Below are positions 16,898 to 26,604 of a stretch of DNA of 42,259 nucleotides, piece after piece. Below the pieces are notes generated by a model. It worked only from the letters and a program-made list of their open reading frames with translations. It made no database searches and had not been told where the DNA came from. Positions within the stretch are counted from its first letter, which is position 1. The number at the start of each line of letters is the position of its first letter. Source of the DNA: an uncultured Eubacterium sp. (GTDB lineage: Bacteria > Bacillota > Clostridia > Lachnospirales > Lachnospiraceae); NCBI GenBank assembly GCA_945939115.1, contig CAMEVC010000021.1:1-42259 (forward strand), given 5' to 3'. The translations under genes and the position numbers were made by a program.

Positions 16898-17767
16898 ATG
16901 AGTACAAATGTTGGTTTTATTGGATTTGGACTTATCGCCGGAGCCTTAGCGCATGCTCTCAAGGAAAGCGGTAAGGATTATCATATAATAGCAACGAGCA
17001 GACATTTAGAACCTGTTAACATGGCTGTGACGGACGGCATTGTTGATGAGGCTGCTTCCGTAGTCGATAATACATTTGCAAAATGTGACATCATAGTTCT
17101 ATGCACGCCTGTCATCACCATAACTGAATATATGGAAAAGCTGAAGGGCATAGTCCGTTCAGACTGTATAATCACCGATGTAGGGAGCGTTAAAACGATA
17201 ATACATGAAGCTGCCGGCTCATTAGGACTTGACAGCCAGTTTATCGGAGGTCATCCTATGGCTGGTTCTGAAAAAACAGGGTACAAAAATTCGAGTTCAT
17301 CCATAATAAGAGGTGCAAAGTATATTATAACACCAACACAGCTTAGCAAACCGGATAAGATAGAGCTAATGAAACAGTTTGCACTCGATGTAGGAATGTG
17401 TCCAATAGTTATGGATTACAGGGTACATGATAAATCTGTGGCAGCCATAAGCCATGTGCCTCATCTTCTATCCACTGCACTGGTTCATGTCGTATCTGAT
17501 AATGACGACAAGGAAAAGCATATGCAGCTTCTCGCCGCAGGCTGCTTCAGGGATATGTCCCGCGTTGCAGCATCTTCCCCGGAAATGTGGGAACAGATAT
17601 GTCTTACTAACAGCGATGCAATCAGCAATATCCTTGAGCAGTATATCGATATGCTCAATACTATCAAGGAAAACATTGACAGAAAAACACCGGGATATGT
17701 AGCCGGGCTTTTTGATATGTCACGAGACTATAGAAATTCATTAGAAAAGGAACACCCGGAGCAGTAA
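16898..17767 (+). CDS. tyrA: Prephenate dehydrogenase
   Basis: Oxidises prephenate to 4-hydroxyphenylpyruvate in tyrosine synthesis. The 289-residue protein opens with the dinucleotide-binding fold VGFIGFGLIAGALAHAL, and has IITDVGSVK and FIGGHPMAGSEKTGY, the prephenate-site segment of the family, plus SHVPHLLSTAL in the C-terminal helical domain. There is no ACT domain, so no obvious tyrosine feedback site. I chose the ATG at 16898, with GGAGG 5 bases upstream, over an in-frame ATG at 16868. A palindrome AACACTTTAAAGTGTT (16849-16864) sits upstream and could be an operator. Single gene between divergent leuS and a convergent kinase gene. Confidence 0.93.
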   Translation: MSTNVGFIGFGLIAGALAHALKESGKDYHIIATSRHLEPVNMAVTDGIVDEAASVVDNTFAKCDIIVLCTPVITITEYMEKLKGIVRSDCIITDVGSVKTIIHEAAGSLGLDSQFIGGHPMAGSEKTGYKNSSSSIIRGAKYIITPTQLSKPDKIELMKQFALDVGMCPIVMDYRVHDKSVAAISHVPHLLSTALVHVVSDNDDKEKHMQLLAAGCFRDMSRVAASSPEMWEQICLTNSDAISNILEQYIDMLNTIKENIDRKTPGYVAGLFDMSRDYRNSLEKEHPEQ

Positions 17768-17780
17768 TACTCCGGGTGTT
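17751..17780. terminator. Two-way terminator between tyrA and the nucleoside kinase gene
   Basis: AACACCCGGAG (17751-17761) and CTCCGGGTGTT (17770-17780) form a perfect 11-bp stem around an 8-base loop that contains the tyrA stop. It is followed by TTATA on the plus strand and preceded by A/T-rich DNA, and can serve both convergent genes. Confidence 0.8.
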
Positions 17781-17787
17781 TTATACA

Positions 17788-19401
17788 TCAAACCTTAAAG
17801 CATCCCCCGCCAACAAACTCTCTTAATATAGAATCTATTGGCACATTTTCATATCCACATGGCAGGAAATAATTAAGAAACTTCAACAGTCTCTTAGCTT
17901 CCTGATATTCCGGTTCGTCCTCTCCTACCTGGAAGAGAATCGGCTCCGCAAACTGCTTGAGCACACAAGGCTCATATGGCATTGCGGAATTAAACATCAC
18001 ATCTGCCTGTTCCTGGAATGGGAAAATATTCTTCTCCTCTCCTTTTCTTACTGACTCCCACATTGCAAGAGTCTTCTTGGCTGATGCGCCTCTTGTCCTG
18101 TAATCCCTTACAAGCCGCCTTAATAATCTTCCGTCTGTGGTTGATACCCTGTTATGCTCGTCGACATTTAACTGGGTAAGAGCACTGATATATATCTTGA
18201 ACTTACTCTCCACAGGAAGTGTGTATGAAAGCTTATCATTCAGGCAGTGAATACCTTCTATGACAAGAATATCTCCCTTTCCAAGCTGGAGATAGTTGCC
18301 ATTGTACTCCTTTCGACCAAACTTGAAATTGAACTCAGGAAGCTCAACCCTCTCTCCATTCAAAAGCTGTGTCATCTGCTTATTAAACAGTTCGATATCC
18401 ACAGCATACAAATCCTCATAATTATATTTTCCATTCTCATCTAAAGGTGTCTGCTCCCTCTCGACAAAATAATTATCTACAGCAATTGCATGCGGTTTAT
18501 ATCCGTTTGCCATAAGCTGGATTGATAACCTGTGTGAAAATGTGGTCTTACCGGAAGAAGATGGACCAGCAATCATAATGAATTCAACATCCGGTCTCTT
18601 CTTTATTTCATTAACAATCTCAACAATTTTCTGCTCCTGAAGTGCCTCCTGAGTGAGCATGAGAGATGTTATATCCCCGTTGGTAATGTGGTCATTAAGT
18701 TCACCCACAGTGGACATTCCAAGCATTTCCGCCCAGCTTGTACTCTCCTTTAACACATTGAAAAGCTTTGCCTGCGGCTTGAATTCAGGCACAACATCAG
18801 GTTCATTCTTAACCGGTAACTGAAGAACAATTCCCTCATCAAACAGGAAAATATCAAATACTTTAAGCATTCCTGTAGAAGGAGCCATATATCCATAGAA
18901 ATAATCCTTGTATCCGTCAAGATCGTAAACATTGACAAATGAACTTCTTCTGTACTTAAAGAGCGATGTTTTATCCTTCATCCCCCGCTCTTCAAAAAGA
19001 TTCATGGCATCAGATATCTTCATTGAATTCTTGATTATAGGAAGGTCTTTTTCTGAGAGTCTGTTCATCTCCTTCTTGACCTGTACCACAAACTCATCAT
19101 CCGGCTTAAATCCACCTTCAAATGTACAATAAAGACCTTTGCTTAATGAATACTGCACAACGACTCTGTCGATAACATTGTCTTTATCAATCTTTTCTAT
19201 GGCAGCGAGCATCAGAAAAAGCACGCTTCTTCTGTATGTTTCATTTCCCACTGAAGTTGCCACAGTGACAAAATCCACTTTCTTTTCAGGCGATACCTCC
19301 TCATTTAATTCTTTAAGCTTTCCATCAACATTTGCAAGAATGATCCTGTCCTTATATTCGCTCTGCTTTTCCATAGCAAGTTTTACCAAAGTAATTCCCA
19401 T
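17788..19401 (-). CDS. Uridine kinase-like nucleoside kinase with N-terminal extension
   Basis: The C-terminal half is a phosphoribulokinase/uridine kinase P-loop domain with Walker A GPSSSGKTTFSHRL near residue 285, then the nucleoside-site segment VDNYFVEREQTPLD and IEGIHCLND. The N-terminal approximately 270 residues resemble the TGS and second-additional domains of threonyl-tRNA synthetase, a known architecture in Clostridia. The substrate is presumably a pyrimidine nucleoside, not shown by sequence. I prefer the ATG at 19401 (AAGGA 9 bases upstream); two in-frame ATGs lie just before it (19410, 19419). It lies about 75 bases after trmK. Confidence 0.82.
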   Translation of the reverse strand: MGITLVKLAMEKQSEYKDRIILANVDGKLKELNEEVSPEKKVDFVTVATSVGNETYRRSVLFLMLAAIEKIDKDNVIDRVVVQYSLSKGLYCTFEGGFKPDDEFVVQVKKEMNRLSEKDLPIIKNSMKISDAMNLFEERGMKDKTSLFKYRRSSFVNVYDLDGYKDYFYGYMAPSTGMLKVFDIFLFDEGIVLQLPVKNEPDVVPEFKPQAKLFNVLKESTSWAEMLGMSTVGELNDHITNGDITSLMLTQEALQEQKIVEIVNEIKKRPDVEFIMIAGPSSSGKTTFSHRLSIQLMANGYKPHAIAVDNYFVEREQTPLDENGKYNYEDLYAVDIELFNKQMTQLLNGERVELPEFNFKFGRKEYNGNYLQLGKGDILVIEGIHCLNDKLSYTLPVESKFKIYISALTQLNVDEHNRVSTTDGRLLRRLVRDYRTRGASAKKTLAMWESVRKGEEKNIFPFQEQADVMFNSAMPYEPCVLKQFAEPILFQVGEDEPEYQEAKRLLKFLNYFLPCGYENVPIDSILREFVGGGCFKV

Positions 19402-19474
19402 GTTCCCCATTCCTTTCATAATTCAAAATACCTGTATGCCTATGCCCTTTATAACTACTGTTATTGTTATTTTA

Positions 19475-20185
19475 TTAATCATAATATGTCAATGCAGTTT
19501 CGATGCAGCTCTTTTCAGCCTCGAGAGTTTCCCGCCTTCTGGTCAGTGCAGGACTTTCGTCTTTTTTTTCCAGATCTGACATGATTGCCTGATTCACTGA
19601 CAGTTCTCTTTGAAGATATTCGTACAGCGTTATATCTTTCATTTCCAGAAGACATTTGCCAAATTGATACTCTGCCTCATCAGAATAGCAGTTATTATCA
19701 TCTTCTGAAGAAATCCTGCAGTCCATGATAAAATAAAACTTGCCCTCGTCTTTCACCATGCGCTCTGCACATATATCAAACCCATTCTCCAACAGAAAAT
19801 GTCTGAATTCCCCAACCTCTGACTGGGGTGAGACAATAAGCTGTACAGATGGTGTCAGCTTGTCCATCCCATTAATAAGAATATCCCTTATCAGCCTTCC
19901 ACCCATACCGCATATGGTTATTGTGTCAGCTTCGCCACATTTCAGAGACTCAAGCCCATCTGATAATCTTGTACATATTCTGTCCTGCAAACCATATCCA
20001 CTGATATGCTTTCTCGCTTTCTCCAACGGGCCTTCTCTTAAATCCATTGCCACAGCCTTATTAAAAATATTGTTCTGAACAAGATATATTGGCAGATATC
20101 CATGGTCTGTCCCAATATCTGCAGCAACATTCCCCTGCCTGCACATATCTGCCACTGTTCTTAGCCTGTCTGATATCTTAATCAT
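19475..20185 (-). CDS. trmK: tRNA (adenine(22)-N1)-methyltransferase TrmK
   Basis: This SAM-dependent enzyme methylates A22 in the D-loop of some tRNAs. The 236-residue protein begins ISDRLRTVADMC, has the SAM-binding motif VAADIGTDHGYLPIYLVQ, and contains DTITICGMGGRLIRDIL, all hallmarks of the family. The C-terminal third is a helical coiled-coil domain. It sits 9 bases after rpoD, the standard position in Bacillota; the usual nif3-like gene next to it is not present here. Confidence 0.93.
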   Translation of the reverse strand: MIKISDRLRTVADMCRQGNVAADIGTDHGYLPIYLVQNNIFNKAVAMDLREGPLEKARKHISGYGLQDRICTRLSDGLESLKCGEADTITICGMGGRLIRDILINGMDKLTPSVQLIVSPQSEVGEFRHFLLENGFDICAERMVKDEGKFYFIMDCRISSEDDNNCYSDEAEYQFGKCLLEMKDITLYEYLQRELSVNQAIMSDLEKKDESPALTRRRETLEAEKSCIETALTYYD

Positions 20186-20194
20186 AATTTAATC

Positions 20195-21808
20195 CTAATC
20201 CAGATAATCCCTTAACTTGCGGCTACGGCTCGGATGTCTCAATTTCCTTAATGCCTTGGCTTCAATCTGTCTGATACGCTCTCTTGTTACGTTGAATTCT
20301 TTACCAACTTCCTCAAGTGTACGTGCGCGTCCATCATCCATACCGAATCTCAATCTTAACACTTTCTGTTCTCTGTCTGTAAGTGTGCTGAGCACTTCCA
20401 CAAGCTGCTCCTTAAGAAGTGTTGAAGCCGCTGCCTCAGCCGGAACAGGTACGTTGTCATCCTGTATAAAATCTCCAAGATGGCTGTCTTCCTCCTCACC
20501 GATTGGTGTTTCCAGTGAAACCGGCTCCTGAGAAATTTTCTGAATTTCTCTTACTCTCTCTACAGGAATATCCATGTTCTCTGCAATCTCCTCCGGTGAT
20601 GGTTCCCTGCCAAGTTCCTGAAGAAGCTGTCTTTGTACTCTTACAAGCTTATTAATGGTCTCCACCATATGAACAGGAATTCTGATTGTACGTGCCTGGT
20701 CTGCTATTGCTCTTGTAATTGCCTGTCTGATCCACCATGTAGCATATGTACTGAACTTGAATCCTTTTCTGTAATCATATTTCTCCACGGCTTTAATAAG
20801 GCCAAGATTACCCTCCTGAATGAGGTCAAGGAACTGCATTCCTCTTCCCACATAACGTTTAGCAATGCTGACCACAAGTCTTAAATTGGCTTCTGCAAGT
20901 CTCTTCTTAGCTTCCTCGTCGCCATTCTCCATTTTCTTGGCATATTCTATCTCTTCCTCTGCGCTAAGAAGGGGTACCTTTCCAATTTCCTTGAGATACA
21001 TTCTGACAGGGTCATCAAGTCCTATTCCGTCAGGTACAGAAAGGTCAATCTTCTCAATATCAATTTCTTCCTCATCATCAAGGATGATATCTTCATCTTC
21101 ATCAACATCATCATTCATCTTGACATCAACCTTATTAGTCTCAAGGAATTCAAATACCTTCTCCATCCTGTCAGCCTCGAAATCAGAATCCTGGAAATAA
21201 TTCATAATCTCCTGATAATCAAGAACATTTTTCTTTTTCTTGGCTATTACAAGAATCCCCTCACATTTCTCCTTAAATCTGTTCTCAGGACTCTCCACTG
21301 CCTCATTACCTTCTGATGCCGATTCTTCCTTATTCTCTGATACAGTTTCTTCCTTAACAGCATCCTTGTCTGCCGTTTTCTTAGATGAAGCTTTCTTAGG
21401 TGCAGCTTTCTTTTCAGGCTCTTTCTTATCCGCGTCCTTCTTCTCTGCATCCTTCTTCTCTGCATCCTTCTTCTCTGCATCCTTCTCAGAATCTTTCTTC
21501 TTTGTTTCTTTCTTTTCTGCCGGCTTCTTCTCTGTAGTTTTCTTTTCTTCAGTTTTCTTCACCGCAGATTTTTTCTCTTCTGCCTTCTTCTCTTCGGTCT
21601 TCTTCTCTTCCGTCTTCTTAGTTTCTGCTTTCTTAGAAATTATTTCCTTATCATCCTTATCAGGCTTGTCCGCTGCATCCTTTTTAGCGGCAGTCTTCTT
21701 CGTGGCAGCCTTCTTTACAGTCTTCTTTTCTGTTTTCTTTTCTGTTTTCTTTTCCTCTTGTGTTTCTTTGATATTTTCCTCGATTGTTTCTAAACTTTTC
21801 TTAGCCAT
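20195..21808 (-). CDS. rpoD: Primary sigma factor RpoD with a long lysine-rich N-terminal extension
   Basis: The housekeeping sigma factor. The core is complete: region 1.1 from about residue 175, an acidic linker, region 1.2 [18 protein letters not shown], region 2 with [20 protein letters not shown] and [17 protein letters not shown], region 3 and region 4 ([18 protein letters not shown]). What is odd is the first approximately 175 residues: low-complexity Lys/Glu/Ala repeats (EKKDA, KKTEEKK). The protein is 537 residues against 371 in Bacillus subtilis. The ATG at 21808 has GGAG 6 bases upstream; an earlier ATG at 21820 has no good site. Region 1.1 is still present, so the extension is an addition, not a replacement. 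Confidence 0.95.
   Translation of the reverse strand: MAKKSLETIEENIKETQEEKKTEKKTEKKTVKKAATKKTAAKKDAADKPDKDDKEIISKKAETKKTEEKKTEEKKAEEKKSAVKKTEEKKTTEKKPAEKKETKKKDSEKDAEKKDAEKKDAEKKDADKKEPEKKAAPKKASSKKTADKDAVKEETVSENKEESASEGNEAVESPENRFKEKCEGILVIAKKKKNVLDYQEIMNYFQDSDFEADRMEKVFEFLETNKVDVKMNDDVDEDEDIILDDEEEIDIEKIDLSVPDGIGLDDPVRMYLKEIGKVPLLSAEEEIEYAKKMENGDEEAKKRLAEANLRLVVSIAKRYVGRGMQFLDLIQEGNLGLIKAVEKYDYRKGFKFSTYATWWIRQAITRAIADQARTIRIPVHMVETINKLVRVQRQLLQELGREPSPEEIAENMDIPVERVREIQKISQEPVSLETPIGEEEDSHLGDFIQDDNVPVPAEAAASTLLKEQLVEVLSTLTDREQKVLRLRFGMDDGRARTLEEVGKEFNVTRERIRQIEAKALRKLRHPSRSRKLRDYLD
21435..21479. repeat. Perfect 15-bp tandem repeat, three copies, inside rpoD
   Basis: The unit TCCTTCTTCTCTGCA occurs three times head to tail and encodes KDAEK repeats in the lysine-rich N-terminal extension of RpoD. 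Being a multiple of three, copy-number change would lengthen or shorten the protein without a frameshift. Confidence 0.9.
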
Positions 21809-21851
21809 TTTCTTCTCCATTCTTCTTAGCGTGGTACGCTTTAAATATTAA

Positions 21852-23606
21852 TTATAATTTAATATGAATCTGATTAAGCTTCTGCTGTTGGGCAATAATC
21901 TCCTGCATCCGCCTTGGATCCATTGTAGATTTAAGTTCATTGTTCAAACTGTTGCTCTTGATTCGTATAACGATATCATTAAGGGTTTTCTCTCTTTCCT
22001 GTGTACTAAGTCCAGCATCCAGATCAGCAGAAAACATAGCTGCGACTTCGCTATATTCCTCGGGTGTATCATAATCCCCTATGATTGTTGCAGGATTGAT
22101 ATTCCCCTTCTCGTACTGTTCATATACTTTTCCCGCCACATCAGAAAACAGTGGGTCAATAAAATCCTTCGGTGTTATATAATGTCCGATTTTTTCAAAA
22201 ACATCCCTGTCACTGATTATCCATGTAAGAAGCATTTTCTCTGCCTGACGCAATCCATCTTCACGCTTCTTCGCCGGTTTCTTCTCAGCCGGAACAGGAT
22301 TATTGACAACTCTTGCCATTATTCCTTCCTGATTGCCAAGCTTTGAGACCATCTGGAACATTCCTTCCTCAGGTATCATAAACTGCCTGCACACTGCTCT
22401 TGTATAATTGTCTCTCTCAAGCTTTTCCTGGAAAGTAACCAGCTTTGCGGCAACCTCTCTCTCAAATGCAGTCTCACTCTCAGGGTCTTTCCTGTCGTAT
22501 TTGCTCTGCATAACACCAATCTCATACATGAAACTGTTCTCAGCATTATCTATTCTTTCCTGAAATGCTTCTGCACCCATTGCCTTTATGAATTCGTCCG
22601 GGTCTTTATAGGGCCGCATATTGATCACCCTGGTTGAAAGCCCTGCCTCCTTAAGAATCGGAATAGCCCTCAATGCCGCTTTAACTCCAGCCTCATCACT
22701 GTCATAGGTGATAAGGACATTGTCTGTATATCTCTTCAGAAGCCTTGCATGTCCCGGTGTAAGTGCAGTTCCCAGCGAAGCCACAGCCTGATTAAAGCCA
22801 GCCTGATGCATGGATATGACATCCATATATCCTTCACATATTATCATGTTCGGTTTCCTTGATGTTCTGGCAATATTAAGGCCATACAGATTACGGCTTT
22901 TATCAAACAGCCTGGTCTCCGGCGAATTAAGATACTTAGGCTTGGCGTCTCCCATAACTCTTCCACCGAATCCAATAACCTTATTATTAATATCCATTAT
23001 TGGAAAAATTACTCTGTTCCAGAACTTTTCATGAATTCCTCTCTCATATGTAAAAAGTCCGGACTCCTTTAACAGGTCATCATCAAAGCCTTTTTCCTTT
23101 AACAGCTTGTACAATTCTCCTGTTGACTGTGAGGCAAAGCCCAGACCAAAGCTGTTAATTGTACTGTCAGAAAGCTCTCTTTTCTTAAGATATTCAAGTC
23201 CTGCCCTTCCTCTGTCTGAACGAAGCTGCCTGTAATAATAGGTTGCAGCTATCTTGTTTACTTCCAAAAGGCGGTCTCTTATCACCCGCTCTTTCTTATC
23301 CTGTTCTGACACGGATGTCTCCGGCAGCGCAACACCAGCCCTCTCTCCAAGCATTTTCACAGCTTCAAGAAATGTCATATTCTCATATTCCATGATAAAG
23401 GTTATGACATTGCCACCCACTCCGCATCCGAAACAGTGGTACAACTGCCTTTGTCCTGACACGGAAAATGATGGCGACTTTTCATTATGAAATGGACACA
23501 ATCCCGTATATGAACTTCCGTTCTTTTTTAACTTTACATACCCGGATATAACATCAACAATGTCATTCCGGGATATTACTTCATCTATTACTTCTCTTGA
23601 ATACAT
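21852..23606 (-). CDS. dnaG: DNA primase DnaG
   Basis: Makes RNA primers at the replication fork. The 584-residue protein has the CHC2 zinc-binding domain (CPFHNEKSPSF then LYHCFGCGVGGN) near residues 38-65, the catalytic TOPRIM domain (MIICEGYMDVISMHQAGF and ITYDSDEAG near residues 250-310), and a C-terminal helicase-binding domain that is divergent, as is usual. I chose the ATG at 23604-23606 (GGAAGGGA 7 bases upstream) over a TTG inside dgt. It starts 4 bases after the dgt stop and ends 43 bases before rpoD: the macromolecular synthesis cluster. Confidence 0.95.
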   Translation of the reverse strand: MYSREVIDEVISRNDIVDVISGYVKLKKNGSSYTGLCPFHNEKSPSFSVSGQRQLYHCFGCGVGGNVITFIMEYENMTFLEAVKMLGERAGVALPETSVSEQDKKERVIRDRLLEVNKIAATYYYRQLRSDRGRAGLEYLKKRELSDSTINSFGLGFASQSTGELYKLLKEKGFDDDLLKESGLFTYERGIHEKFWNRVIFPIMDINNKVIGFGGRVMGDAKPKYLNSPETRLFDKSRNLYGLNIARTSRKPNMIICEGYMDVISMHQAGFNQAVASLGTALTPGHARLLKRYTDNVLITYDSDEAGVKAALRAIPILKEAGLSTRVINMRPYKDPDEFIKAMGAEAFQERIDNAENSFMYEIGVMQSKYDRKDPESETAFEREVAAKLVTFQEKLERDNYTRAVCRQFMIPEEGMFQMVSKLGNQEGIMARVVNNPVPAEKKPAKKREDGLRQAEKMLLTWIISDRDVFEKIGHYITPKDFIDPLFSDVAGKVYEQYEKGNINPATIIGDYDTPEEYSEVAAMFSADLDAGLSTQEREKTLNDIVIRIKSNSLNNELKSTMDPRRMQEIIAQQQKLNQIHIKL

Positions 23607-23610
23607 CCTT

Positions 23611-24618
23611 CTATCCCTTCCAGGCCTTTGGTACAAAGATTTCCTGAAACTTACTTATCGAATACTGGTCACTCATTCCTGCAATATAATCACATACAAC
23701 CTGCTCCGGACGCTCATCAAATTCCCTGATAAATCTCTTATATGTATCCGGAAGCTTGTCTGTATTGGCAACATAATATCTGTACAGCTCAGTTATCAGC
23801 TTATCTGCCTTAACTTCCTCACTCTTGGCTGTTGGATTCATATACAGGCTGTCAAACATAAACTTTCTAAGCTCCGTCATAGCCCTGTGTATTGGTTCAG
23901 ACATTACAATGTCATTCTTTCCCAGACTGTTTACTATAATATCATTAATCATAGTATTAAGCCTCTCCTTAGTTGAGTGTCCCAAAACATCAGTATACTG
24001 TAACGGAATATCATTCTCCTTAAATATGTTGGCTCTTATAGCATCATCTATATCATGGTTGATATAAGCTATTTTATCCGAAAGCCTTACAGCCTTACCC
24101 TCAAGCGTTGATGGATTTCCTGATGTCCTGTGATTGACTATTCCATCTCTTACCTCCCATGTAAGATTAAGCCCCTGTCCATCCTTTTCCAATAATTCTA
24201 CGACTCTTATACTCTGCTTATAATGGGCAAATCCCATAGGACATAATGAATTAAGCGTCCTCTCCCCTGCATGGCCAAAGGGCGTATGTCCCAGATCATG
24301 TCCTAATGCTATAGCCTCTGTAAGATCCTCATTAAGATTAAGCGCTCTTGCTATACTTCTGGCAATCTGCGCCACTTCCAGAGTATGTGTCAGTCTTGTT
24401 CTGTAATGATCCCCCTCAGGAGCCAGAAACACCTGTGTCTTATGCTTAAGACGCCTGAATGCCTTACAGTGTATTATTCTGTCTCTGTCTCTCTGATATA
24501 TAGTTCTCATTGGACATTGTTCTTCTTCTCTGTCCCGTCCCCTCGATTCATCACTAAAGCTAGCATATGGACTTAATATCAGATGTTCTCTTTTCTCCTG
24601 CTGCTCTCGAATATTCAT
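23611..24618 (-). CDS. dgt: Deoxyguanosinetriphosphate triphosphohydrolase-like protein
   Basis: An HD-superfamily dNTP triphosphohydrolase of 335 residues. The metal site is visible as RTRLTHTLEVAQIARSIA and ALGHDLGHTPFGHAGE, with a later HD-family Asp in KIAYINHDIDDAI. It probably degrades dNTPs; specificity for dGTP is not shown by sequence. I chose the ATG at 24616-24618, which follows GGGGG by about 8 bases; an upstream ATG lies in that ribosome site. It heads the dgt-dnaG-rpoD-trmK cluster, preceded by an A/T-rich promoter region. Confidence 0.92.
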   Translation of the reverse strand: MNIREQQEKREHLILSPYASFSDESRGRDREEEQCPMRTIYQRDRDRIIHCKAFRRLKHKTQVFLAPEGDHYRTRLTHTLEVAQIARSIARALNLNEDLTEAIALGHDLGHTPFGHAGERTLNSLCPMGFAHYKQSIRVVELLEKDGQGLNLTWEVRDGIVNHRTSGNPSTLEGKAVRLSDKIAYINHDIDDAIRANIFKENDIPLQYTDVLGHSTKERLNTMINDIIVNSLGKNDIVMSEPIHRAMTELRKFMFDSLYMNPTAKSEEVKADKLITELYRYYVANTDKLPDTYKRFIREFDERPEQVVCDYIAGMSDQYSISKFQEIFVPKAWKG

Positions 24619-24732
24619 CAGCCGTGCCCCCATTTAAAACACAAAATTTATGCTCACAATTCTATTATTCAATAAAAAATATGTATTTCCTTTTTATTTT
24701 TAAAATTTTTTTACTAAATTCTGATTTATTGT

Positions 24733-25089
24733 TCAAGGGCTGAAAAAACCGCCTATTGCTCCTGATACCATACCGGTCAATACCTTCACCACCATAGATG
24801 ATGTATCATAAACCGGTGCTTTCATCATCACAGAGGAGATAATAATCAAAATAACCATGTATAATCCTCCATAAAACATCCCGGCTACGAGCCTTCTTCT
24901 GCCCGCCATCCAGGCTGCAAGCATTCCTCCAAGAAAGCTTCCCACAAGATATACTGCTCCTATTATACTGTCGACAGTCTTCTCATCCAGTGTAAATTTC
25001 TTAATAACATATGTAAGTATAAGCAGCATAACAAGTGTCAGAACATATCCGGCAATCAATGCTTTCATCATCTTTTTTGCAATATCCAT
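24733..25089 (-). CDS. Small four-helix membrane protein, TIGR04086-like
   Basis: This 118-residue integral membrane protein has four hydrophobic helices (about 9-30, 42-64, 70-90 and 98-118) with Gly-rich faces such as GSFLGGMLAAWMAGRRRLVAG. It matches the pattern of the TIGR04086 family common in Clostridia, whose function is unknown. The ATG has GAGGAC about 10 bases upstream. It is divergent from the CNNM/CorC-type gene and not obviously in an operon. Confidence 0.75.
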   Translation of the reverse strand: MDIAKKMMKALIAGYVLTLVMLLILTYVIKKFTLDEKTVDSIIGAVYLVGSFLGGMLAAWMAGRRRLVAGMFYGGLYMVILIIISSVMMKAPVYDTSSMVVKVLTGMVSGAIGGFFSP

Positions 25090-25164
25090 AATAATATTTG
25101 TCCTCTTTTTGATTAATTCTATGTAAGAAAAATGTATCTTATACCTTATTAATACAGCTCACAC

Positions 25165-25193
25165 TTGACGACTTATTAACTCTACTGTAAAAT
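25165..25193 (+). promoter_or_regulatory. Sigma-A type promoter for the CNNM/CorC-type gene
   Basis: TTGACG (25165-25170), 17-base spacer, TAAAAT (25188-25193), 41 bases before the TTG start at 25234. Confidence 0.8.
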
Positions 25194-25233
25194 GAGAAGA
25201 AACATTTTCATTATATGACTGGAGGGATTTTTC

Positions 25234-26508
25234 TTGGATACGGATAGTATTATCCAACTTATTTCTATTGTAATATTGCTTATATTATCAGGTTTTTTCT
25301 CGTCAGCAGAGACATCATTTATCTCTGTCAATAAGATTAAACTGCTTCCTTTAGCCCAGGAGGGCAACCGCCGGGCGCAGATGGTTATAGATATAATTGA
25401 CCAGCCCGCTAAGATGCTCTCTGCCGTTCTCATTGGCAATAACATTGTCAATATCAGTTGTTCCGCATTGACCACTTCATTTACAATAAGCATCTGGGGC
25501 AATAAAGCCACAGGTATCGCTACCGGAGTTCTCACTCTCCTTGTGCTTATATTTGGGGAGATTACGCCAAAGAGTACTGCTAATATACATGCAACCAAGA
25601 TGGCTATGGCATATGCACCTATAATCAAAGCCCTAATGACAATTCTTACACCTGTAATATATATTGTAGACCGCCTTGCAGGCTTCTTCTTATGGCTCCT
25701 TCGCATAGACAGCCAGAAGAAGGAAGATATATTTACAGAAGAAGAGATAAGAACAATTGTCAACGAGAGCCAGAAAGAGGGCGTCATTGAATCCACCGAG
25801 AAAAAGATTATTAATAATCTTTTTGATTTTGGGGATTCCACAGCAAAGGATATTATGATTCCGAGAATTGATATGACTCTTGCAGATGTCAATTCCTCAT
25901 ATGATGACATTATCAGCCTGTTCAGACAGACAATGTACACAAGAATTCCTATATACGAGAATACTCCTGACAATGTAATCGGAATTCTCAATATCAAGGA
26001 TTTAATCGTTAATCCTGCCAATAATGACACATTTGACATAAGAAACATTATGCGTAAACCATTCTTTACTTTCGAGCAGAAGAATACCTCCGACCTGTTC
26101 AGGGATATGCAGATCAGCTCCACAAGTATTGCAATTGTCCTCAGTGAATACGGAACAACTTCAGGTATGATTACCACTGAAGACCTCCTTGAAGAGATTG
26201 TCGGCGAAATCAGGGATGAGTACGATACCGATGAGAAGGATGCTTTATCTAAAATAAATGACAATACATACCGTGTTGACGGCTCATTTAAGCTGGATGA
26301 TTTAAATGATGAGCTTGGAACCAGCCTTGAATCAGAGGACAATGATTCCATTGGAGGACTTATTATTGAGAAGCTTGACAGTCTTCCTAAAGCCGGTGAT
26401 AAGCTGATTGTGGATAATGTATGGATGTTTGTTGAGAAGGCTTCCTCTAACCGTGCCGAATCCGTTATAATTAAGCTTCTTCCTAAGAAAGATAACAGTG
26501 ATAACTGA
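25234..26508 (+). CDS. CNNM/CorC-family membrane protein with CBS domains (hemolysin-like)
   Basis: This 424-residue protein has a DUF21/CNNM membrane domain (about 1-190, starting with IQLISIVILLILSGFFSSAET), a pair of CBS domains (about 205-330, MIPRIDMTLADVNSSYDDII and later IVLSEYGTTSGMITTEDLLE) and a C-terminal CorC_HlyC domain. Members transport Mg2+ or Na+ or control such transport; the hemolysin name is historical. The start is TTG: GGAGGG (25221-25226) lies 8 bases upstream and no ATG fits. A hairpin follows the stop. Confidence 0.9.
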   Translation: MDTDSIIQLISIVILLILSGFFSSAETSFISVNKIKLLPLAQEGNRRAQMVIDIIDQPAKMLSAVLIGNNIVNISCSALTTSFTISIWGNKATGIATGVLTLLVLIFGEITPKSTANIHATKMAMAYAPIIKALMTILTPVIYIVDRLAGFFLWLLRIDSQKKEDIFTEEEIRTIVNESQKEGVIESTEKKIINNLFDFGDSTAKDIMIPRIDMTLADVNSSYDDIISLFRQTMYTRIPIYENTPDNVIGILNIKDLIVNPANNDTFDIRNIMRKPFFTFEQKNTSDLFRDMQISSTSIAIVLSEYGTTSGMITTEDLLEEIVGEIRDEYDTDEKDALSKINDNTYRVDGSFKLDDLNDELGTSLESEDNDSIGGLIIEKLDSLPKAGDKLIVDNVWMFVEKASSNRAESVIIKLLPKKDNSDN

Positions 26509-26511
26509 CAT

Positions 26512-26548
26512 ATATGGCTGCCACACTAAAGTAGTGTGACAGCCATAT
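26512..26548 (+). terminator. Hairpin terminator after the CNNM/CorC-type gene
   Basis: ATATGGCTGCCACACTA and TAGTGTGACAGCCATAT form a 17-base-pair stem with one C/A mismatch and a 3-base loop, followed by TTATTACTT. It may also work for the convergent chemoreceptor gene. Confidence 0.7.
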
Positions 26549-26604
26549 TTATTACTTGCCATATTGACTTAACAATTCAATGAATTCCTTTATCGGTACA
26601 GGCT

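Noticed and set aside
21240-21851. 203-codon Ser/Phe-rich open frame on the plus strand
   Set aside because: It is the complement of the Lys/Glu-rich repeats of rpoD (AAG/GAG read as CTT/CTC and TTC), a composition artefact.
25182-26351. 389-codon open frame on the minus strand
   Set aside because: It is fully antisense to the CNNM/CorC-type gene, which has a promoter, ribosome site and clear domains; the Ser-rich translation is a shadow.
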